DNA of 64,000 bases from Lewinellaceae bacterium. GTDB taxonomy: Bacteria > Bacteroidota > Bacteroidia > Chitinophagales > Saprospiraceae. This document shows, in pieces, positions 58,795 through 64,000 of the stretch. Both the position numbers and the translations under genes were made by a program. Position 1 is the first letter of the stretch. The number at the start of each line of letters is the position of its first letter. The stretch lies in assembly GCA_020636255.1 (NCBI GenBank), contig JACJYE010000008.1, forward strand, positions 248,001-312,000, written 5' to 3'. The notes beneath the pieces are model-generated. The model made no database searches. It had not been told where the DNA came from and saw nothing but the letters and a program-made list of their open reading frames with translations.

Positions 58795-61407
58795 CTACCT
58801 GCCGTACAATTGCGGGCCGGCCCAAAACCAGGGGGCGGCGGCCTCCCGGCCCCGTATCAGGCTCTGGCGCGCTTGTAGCAATGCCTGCCCCGGCTCCTCT
58901 CCTTCGAGTAAGGACTGGTAAAACAGAGGGGCCAAAGCGTGGTTGGAGCTGGCTGCTGAAGTGTCAAAAAACAACAGTTCGTGCACACCGGAATCCAAAA
59001 AGGGCAGCGCCATCGACAACCGGCTTGCCCCGGCGGCATCTCCTTCCAAACCGCCGTGGAAGCCGGAAAGCACCATCAGCTCCGCATTCAGCCCCATCGA
59101 TGCGATCTCGGCGGCAAACAGCGCGCCATCATCCTCTGCGCCCTGCGCTCCCATACCCTGCGAAAAGGAGACACCCGCCAGGGCTGGGTTGGTTGCACTG
59201 GCGAAGCAGTGGGTGGCCAGATGGATCATGTTATATTGGCCTTCCAGCCCTCTGAAGGCCCCTTCTGTAGCTTCAGCCCCGGAAACCAGATCGGCCTTTT
59301 TGCCCTTTTCTGCGAAGTGCGCGGCTATTGTCCGGGCCTCCTCTCCATAAGAGGGCAGCGGCTTAAAATACGTGCCATCGGGTGCGGCTGCCAGCAGGCT
59401 TGGCGACTGCTGGTATGCCGTGTCAAAAGCATAAGCATAGGCCGCCGGTACCCGGCTGTCTTCCGGGCCGGCGCCGAGGTATGGCGCAAAGGCCAGCCAG
59501 GACAGCTCATCGCGGGATGCTCCCTGTGCCTGGCCCCGGCAATAGATGGCGGCAGATGGGCTGTACACGACAACGCGCTCTTTCCCGAAGTAGTCGAATT
59601 TGTAAAACTTCACTTTTCCCTTCGCAGGGACAGCATCCGGCAAAAGGGCCTCGAAAGGCAGGGCGGCGAGCAGGCCGGAAGCGATGACCACGGCCTTTTC
59701 TTTCTTTTTCAGCTGGCCGTCAGCGGGGGCTAAAAGCTGAGCGTATACGTTGTGGGCCGACTGCAGGTAAGCAGGGGTGTCCTGGTCTCTGAGGGCCTTC
59801 AGATAAATAGCGGCCGTTTCGGCAAGTTTTTCAGGGCTTTCCAACGGGAAAAGATGAAGGCCTTCGGTATCAATAACGAACAGGAAGCACTGGCGCAGGC
59901 CTGTAAAATAGCTGAGCAGGGCCGTTTGCTCGTCGAGGCACTGCCTGGCTTCCGGCACGCCGGCCACCGGCATGCCGAGGTGTTGGTAGTAGTACTCCGG
60001 GTCCATCCCTCTGATGGAAGCCATAAAGCGGCGGTATGCCTCCTGCTGCCGGCCCAGGCCACGCCGGGCCGACGGCGCCTGGGGCTGGTTGGCGAAAGCT
60101 ACCTCGGCTGCCCGTAGCGCGTGCCGCAGATTGGCCGTTTCTGTCTGTATCTGCGCTGCTGCTGGCTGGCCGGCTTCCCGGCCAAAGCGGTTGCGCTGGA
60201 TAAGCAGTGCGCGGGCCCTCTCGGATATATCAAAGGCCCGGGCCGCATAAGCTTCGTCGCCGGTGAGGCGGAAGAGCTCATAAGCGGCCGCTATGCCCCG
60301 TTCGTATACCTCCATACTGCCCTGCAGGCTGCCTGCGCCTTCGCCCCAGATGCCCACTTCTTCTTCCAGCTTATCCATACCGAGCAGGCTGCTGGCCAGG
60401 GCCTGTTCGAGCGCGGGTTGGCCACCTTCTTTCAGCCCGATGGCCGCCTTGGCCTCCAGCGCCGCAACCAATAGGGCCCTGTTTATGACGAGCTGCTCCG
60501 GGCCAGGGTTCTGTGCGTAGTCTTTTGCCTCAAAACCAGGGCATAAAAAAGACAGGGCGAGCTGTACATTCTCCTTTGCGGCGGCAGGCATCTCCATCCC
60601 GAGCTGTGCGCTGGACAGGCAAAGCGCGGCACGGGCCGCTTCAGCCGGGTATTCGGCCCGGCAGGCTTCAAGAGCCTGCTTGTAATAGAGCGAGGCCGCC
60701 GCCGGGCCTCCTTTGGCCTCCAGCAATTGCCCAAGGGCATTCAGGAGTCTGGCCTTGCGGGGCGCCCCGCCTTCCTGGCCGCCTTCGATGGCCATCGCAT
60801 GCCCGTAGGCCCTTCCAGCTTCGTCCAGCCTGCCTTCTTTGAAATACGTTTGCCCGATCAGATAGTGGCATACCGCAACACCGGGCGACGCGTCGCCCAG
60901 CTCTATGGCCTGGATATCCATCGACTGCTGGAAATACATCCTGGCGCGCTCGTACAAGGCCTGGCTGAAATAAGCATTCCCTATGGCTTCTTTGATCAGG
61001 GCAGCACTCGGCGGGTCATCCATCAACGGGAACTCTTCGGCGTGGATCAAGGCTGAAAGGGCCTGTTCCACCCTGCCCTGTTGCAGGTATATCTCGCCAT
61101 ACCTGAGGTAGTTGGTGGCCAAGCCTTCGGGCACGAACTGCTGCCTGAGCTGCAGCGAAGCAGTGTTGGCCTCCAGCGCTGCCTGGTAGTTCCCCATGTG
61201 GAGGAAATTGTAACTCTCCAGGAACCGGGCTTCGCCCTTGTCGAACAAACGGCTGGGGTTTTGAGCGACAAACCGGCTCAGCAGCCCGTTGGATTCGCCG
61301 TACTGCCCGGCAGCGGAAAGGGCCTCGGCCTGCTGTATCAGGCCCTCAGGCTGGGCCCAGCTCAGGAAGGGGCCGCATATCAGGAATAGGAATATCGTGG
61401 GTCTCAT
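58795..61407 (-). CDS. TPR-repeat protein with degenerate CHAT domain
   Basis: About 870 residues from the ATG at 61407, which opens a signal peptide (TIFLFLICGPFLSWAQ); the longer frame to 61560 overlaps the palindromic repeat. The N-terminal half is TPR-like (AALEANTASLQLRQQFVPEG, GRVEQALSALIHAEEF, YERARMYFQQSMDI). The C-terminal CHAT (caspase HetF) domain keeps the His motif HLATHC (59202-59228) but where CHAT proteins have LSACETG it reads LSGFHGG (59051-59073), so the catalytic Cys is a Phe. The AQxxL and WAG ends are present. Probably an inactive pseudoprotease or a binding protein, exported to the periplasm. No partner gene is evident. Confidence 0.88.
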   Translation of the reverse strand: MRPTIFLFLICGPFLSWAQPEGLIQQAEALSAAGQYGESNGLLSRFVAQNPSRLFDKGEARFLESYNFLHMGNYQAALEANTASLQLRQQFVPEGLATNYLRYGEIYLQQGRVEQALSALIHAEEFPLMDDPPSAALIKEAIGNAYFSQALYERARMYFQQSMDIQAIELGDASPGVAVCHYLIGQTYFKEGRLDEAGRAYGHAMAIEGGQEGGAPRKARLLNALGQLLEAKGGPAAASLYYKQALEACRAEYPAEAARAALCLSSAQLGMEMPAAAKENVQLALSFLCPGFEAKDYAQNPGPEQLVINRALLVAALEAKAAIGLKEGGQPALEQALASSLLGMDKLEEEVGIWGEGAGSLQGSMEVYERGIAAAYELFRLTGDEAYAARAFDISERARALLIQRNRFGREAGQPAAAQIQTETANLRHALRAAEVAFANQPQAPSARRGLGRQQEAYRRFMASIRGMDPEYYYQHLGMPVAGVPEARQCLDEQTALLSYFTGLRQCFLFVIDTEGLHLFPLESPEKLAETAAIYLKALRDQDTPAYLQSAHNVYAQLLAPADGQLKKKEKAVVIASGLLAALPFEALLPDAVPAKGKVKFYKFDYFGKERVVVYSPSAAIYCRGQAQGASRDELSWLAFAPYLGAGPEDSRVPAAYAYAFDTAYQQSPSLLAAAPDGTYFKPLPSYGEEARTIAAHFAEKGKKADLVSGAEATEGAFRGLEGQYNMIHLATHCFASATNPALAGVSFSQGMGAQGAEDDGALFAAEIASMGLNAELMVLSGFHGGLEGDAAGASRLSMALPFLDSGVHELLFFDTSAASSNHALAPLFYQSLLEGEEPGQALLQARQSLIRGREAAAPWFWAGPQLYGR

Positions 61408-61540
61408 ACCAGGCCATTTCTTTTTATAGCAGCATCGAAAGTAGTTATTCGACAGCCAAGAACAAAAGCGAGGAGGTAATTTTTCGGCGTGGGAACACCA
61501 AATTTGTACAAAAAAGCTCGTATTGTTATTTTGTCGTTTT

Positions 61541-61597
61541 AGAACTTGTTTGGAGGCCACCCTTTGAGCTGCAAAGGGTGGCCTCCAAACAAGCTCT
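61541..61597. repeat. Dispersed palindromic repeat, perfect hairpin form
   Basis: Left arm 61541-61565 and right arm 61573-61597 are 25-bp inverted repeats (AGARCTTGTTTGGAGGCC then ACCCTTT) with one mismatch, around a 7-base loop. It ends 24 bases before the ATG at 61622 and lies in the divergent gap with the CHAT gene; the 214-base gap holds nothing else. Confidence 0.85.
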
Positions 61598-61621
61598 TAG
61601 TCATTAAAAACCCATTCCTCT

Positions 61622-62929
61622 ATGCGAAAAGTATATTACCTGCTCCTGCTGGCACTGCCTGCTTTTGTTTCGGGATGTAAGCATGCAGATACCGGCAACG
61701 GTACAGAAGGCAGCAGCAAAGACACTTCGGCCAGCCAGTGGGCCGACTCCACTATTGTACTGCCCAAGGGCTTTCAGGCCATAACCGTGGCCGACGATGT
61801 CGGGCGGGCGCGCCACCTTGCCGTACGCGACAACGGCGATATTTACATACAGCTCTCTGTTGAAAAGAACGGCAAAGGCATCGCCGCACTTCGCGATGAA
61901 GACGGCGACGGCCATGCCGACCGCATCGAGTATTTCGGCAGCCACACCGGTACCGGAATGGCGATCTACAAGGGCTTCCTGTATTGCTCTTCCGACAAGG
62001 AAGTTTACCGATACCCCCTCCCGGAAGGGACGCAACTCATACCCGATGAAAGCCAGCGGGTGCTGATCGTCGGCGGCTTCCCCGACCAGCGGTCGCACGA
62101 CGCGAAATCCATCACCTTCGACGGGCAGGGGCATCTCTATGTCAACGTCGGCGCCCCTTCGAATGCCTGTACGGAACCAGACAGGGAACGGGGCGCCAAG
62201 GGGCAGGACCCCTGCCCGCAGCTACAGTGGCATGCCGGCATCTGGCAGTTCGACGCCAACAGAACGGCTCAAAGCCAGCAACAGGATGGCCTGCGCTACG
62301 CCACGGGCCTGCGCAACTGCGTCGCCGTGCAATGGAATGCAGCCGCCAACTCGCTCTATGCCCTGCAGCACGGCCGCGACCAGCTGAGTTACCTCTACCC
62401 CGATTTGTATACCGATGAAGACAATGCCGAGCTGCCTGCTGAAGAATTCCTGCAGATCGACAACGGCGACGACTTCGGCTGGCCCTATTGTTATTTCGAC
62501 CAGCGAAAAGGCCAAAAACTGCTCGCCCCGGAATACGGCGGCGACGGCGTGCAACAGGGCCGGTGTGCTGCGATCAAAAAGCCCATCGTGGCCCTCCCGG
62601 GGCACATGGCCCCAAACGGCCTGATATTCTACACGGCTGCGGCATTCCCTGAAAGATACCGCCAGGGGGCCTTCATCGCTTTCCACGGCTCCTGGAACAG
62701 GGCGCCCCTGCCACAGAAAGGGTACTTCGTCGCCTTCGTCCCCATGAAAGACGGCCAGCCTTCCGGCGACTGGGAGATATTTGCCGACAACATCGCGGGG
62801 ATGGAAACCGTGGCACAGCCCAGTGATGCGCTGCACCGCCCCACCGGCCTGGCCATAGGCCCCGACGGCGCGCTATACATCGCGGATTCTGTCACAGGAA
62901 AGGTCTGGAAAGTCGTTTATTCCGGCTGA
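61622..62929 (+). CDS. PQQ-dependent sugar dehydrogenase-like lipoprotein
   Basis: 435 residues. Signal peptide with lipobox FVSGC (Cys19), then a beta-propeller of the soluble glucose/sorbosone dehydrogenase type: HLAVRDNGDIYIQL, KSITFDGQGHLYVNVGAPSN, YATGLRNCVAVQWN, and DDFGWPYCYFDQRKGQKLL. The terminal IAFHGSWNRAPLPQKGY is a family signature. These enzymes oxidise aldoses or sorbosone with pyrroloquinoline quinone as cofactor in the periplasm; PQQ dependence is family knowledge. A palindromic repeat lies just before the start. Its last 13 bases overlap the convergent membrane-protein gene. Confidence 0.9.
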   Translation: MRKVYYLLLLALPAFVSGCKHADTGNGTEGSSKDTSASQWADSTIVLPKGFQAITVADDVGRARHLAVRDNGDIYIQLSVEKNGKGIAALRDEDGDGHADRIEYFGSHTGTGMAIYKGFLYCSSDKEVYRYPLPEGTQLIPDESQRVLIVGGFPDQRSHDAKSITFDGQGHLYVNVGAPSNACTEPDRERGAKGQDPCPQLQWHAGIWQFDANRTAQSQQQDGLRYATGLRNCVAVQWNAAANSLYALQHGRDQLSYLYPDLYTDEDNAELPAEEFLQIDNGDDFGWPYCYFDQRKGQKLLAPEYGGDGVQQGRCAAIKKPIVALPGHMAPNGLIFYTAAAFPERYRQGAFIAFHGSWNRAPLPQKGYFVAFVPMKDGQPSGDWEIFADNIAGMETVAQPSDALHRPTGLAIGPDGALYIADSVTGKVWKVVYSG

Positions 62930-63660
62930 CCCGCCAGGGCATGTTCCTGGTTGCTTCGCTGCAACTTCCCTGCAAACGGGAGTAACATCAAAGCGAACAG
63001 GAACAGGGCCAGCCCTTCGGCAACCAGCAGGTACCAGGGCCAGGGGCCGAGGTAATCCAAAGGCGAAGCTGTAGGCGGTTTGCTCAGCAGGTATACGTAA
63101 TTGGAGCCCAGCAACAGGTTGAGGATCAGAACGGACAGCACATAAAGCTGAAGGTAGCCGAATGCGCGCCAAAGGCTCTTCCATCCCGGATAAAACCGAT
63201 AGGCCACCGTTATGTATACTGCGTAGATCACCAGGCCGCTGTGCACAACCCAGTATTTGATGAAGGTAAAATGAGGGAAACCATCGTAAAGATGGGGCGT
63301 AATGACGGCCTGGATCGTGCCTGCCAGTATCCAGAAGTACAATATTTCGTGCACCCTGTATTTTGGCCGCCACATCAGCAAGGGTAAGGCCAGTGCGACG
63401 ACATTACAGATATCCAGCGGCAGGTCGGCCGTATAATCGAAATCACCCAGAGCTATGCGAATACCGGTCCAGCCAAGTACGGCCAACGCCAGGCATAACG
63501 CCAGTAAACGCGCTGCCTGTAGCTTTTGACGGACATCCCAATACCGGTGGGCTGCCAGAGGCAGCAGCACGCCAATAACGGCCGTCAACGACAGCATAAC
63601 CAGATGCTGCGCCCCGAAAAGGGTAAAATCTTCATTGTATCGAAAAAAAGCGGACTCCAT
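62917..63660 (-). CDS. TIGR02206-family integral membrane protein
   Basis: 247 residues from the ATG at 63660; the longer frame to 63834 overlaps the upstream coding sequence. Six or seven hydrophobic segments, with HLVMLSLTAVIGVLLPLAAH, ADLPLDICNVVALALPLLMW, HEILYFWILAGTIQAVITP and FTFIKYWVVHSGLVIYAVYI matching the TIGR02206 (YwaF-like) pattern. Function is unknown. The ATG shares its A with the stop codon of the upstream gene (TAATG), so the two are translationally coupled. Confidence 0.88.
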   Translation of the reverse strand: MESAFFRYNEDFTLFGAQHLVMLSLTAVIGVLLPLAAHRYWDVRQKLQAARLLALCLALAVLGWTGIRIALGDFDYTADLPLDICNVVALALPLLMWRPKYRVHEILYFWILAGTIQAVITPHLYDGFPHFTFIKYWVVHSGLVIYAVYITVAYRFYPGWKSLWRAFGYLQLYVLSVLILNLLLGSNYVYLLSKPPTASPLDYLGPWPWYLLVAEGLALFLFALMLLPFAGKLQRSNQEHALAGQPE

Positions 63661-64000
63661 TACCGGTTTATCACCAGGGGCTGTGCCAGAGGGCCGTTTT
63701 CCGTCTGAACCACCAGTACGTATACCCCTACAGGTAAGCCGGCCACCGAAAGTTCCAACACATTCTGGCCTGTGCTCACCCTTTCTTCCTTCCACACCAT
63801 AACCGGGCGCCCCAGCAGGCCGAATAACGTGCATTCAACAATGCCAGGCTGAGTATTGGAAAAACCGATGTATACCACATCCTGAGCCGGGTTGGGATAA
63901 ACGGACAATTGCTGCCTGCTTTCCGGAGCAGCCACACCTGTAGTTGTCCCCTCCTCAACCTGCACCTGCCCTAGCACACTATGGCTGCACCCTTCGGCGC
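63660..64000 (-). CDS. C-terminal part of a T9SS-secreted protein (runs off the window)
   Basis: About 112 codons are visible; the frame stays open to the window edge, so the gene starts beyond 64000 and this is partial. The tail LSVYPNPAQDVVYIGFSNT, then LFGLLGRPVMVW, then LPVGVYVLVVQTENG is a T9SS type A sorting domain. The upstream visible residues AEGCSHSVLGQVQVEEG suggest a Cys-containing extracellular domain. The stop codon overlaps the ATG of the next gene by one base. Confidence 0.85.
   Translation of the reverse strand, partial: AEGCSHSVLGQVQVEEGTTTGVAAPESRQQLSVYPNPAQDVVYIGFSNTQPGIVECTLFGLLGRPVMVWKEERVSTGQNVLELSVAGLPVGVYVLVVQTENGPLAQPLVINR

Overview
The window looks like a chromosomal segment of a GC-rich Bacteroidota, most likely of the Saprospiria/Lewinella-like kind. 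Evidence: four proteins end in type IX secretion (T9SS) type A sorting domains; many lipoproteins have a bare Leu/Ala/Ser/Gly-Cys lipobox; two promoters match the Bacteroidota TTTG-N20-TAnnTTTG pattern (upstream of priA and of the OmpH/Skp gene); and several large secreted beta-rich, fn3, PKD and SprB-type proteins are present. No rRNA, convincing tRNA or CRISPR array was seen.

Layout. 0-16 kb: priA, an SH3-type lipoprotein, a 1,500-residue T9SS adhesin, a GNAT acetyltransferase behind a GH57/DUF3536 enzyme, a PIG-L deacetylase, an LpxH-like hydrolase and a small lipoprotein. 16-26 kb: an AraC regulator, an MFS transporter, an EF-G paralogue, a class IV aminotransferase, and a C39-peptidase ABC exporter with its HlyD partner. 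26-27.5 kb: a REP-associated tyrosine transposase (RAYT) packed between several palindromic repeats. 27.5-36 kb: a YfcC-type carrier, a GNAT, an OmpH/Skp-like chaperone, a ParA with a ribbon-helix-helix partner, a patatin/BamA-like protein, a small exported protein and a thiolase.

36-55.5 kb is the accessory region. Two ~0.5-kb direct repeats (36098-36665 and 55054-55540) enclose a single minus-strand gene train. It encodes a giant secreted protein split in two at a G5 run, an ELWxxDGT-repeat T9SS protein, a multi-fn3 protein, a small GC-rich T9SS protein, a signal-peptide-bearing polymorphic-toxin candidate, an AT-rich overlapping immunity candidate, and a second, orphan toxin-like module cut off by an IS630 element. 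I read this as a candidate secreted toxin-delivery or interbacterial competition locus; the structural parts are seen, the function is inferred.

55.8-64 kb: an operon of a lipoprotein, a SCO protein, a steroid-5-alpha-reductase-like membrane protein and an SDR; then a TPR-CHAT protein that has lost its catalytic Cys, a lipoprotein sugar dehydrogenase, a TIGR02206-like membrane protein, and the tail of another T9SS protein running off the window. A family of palindromes built on AGAGCTTGTTTGGAGGCC is scattered across the right half and around the RAYT.
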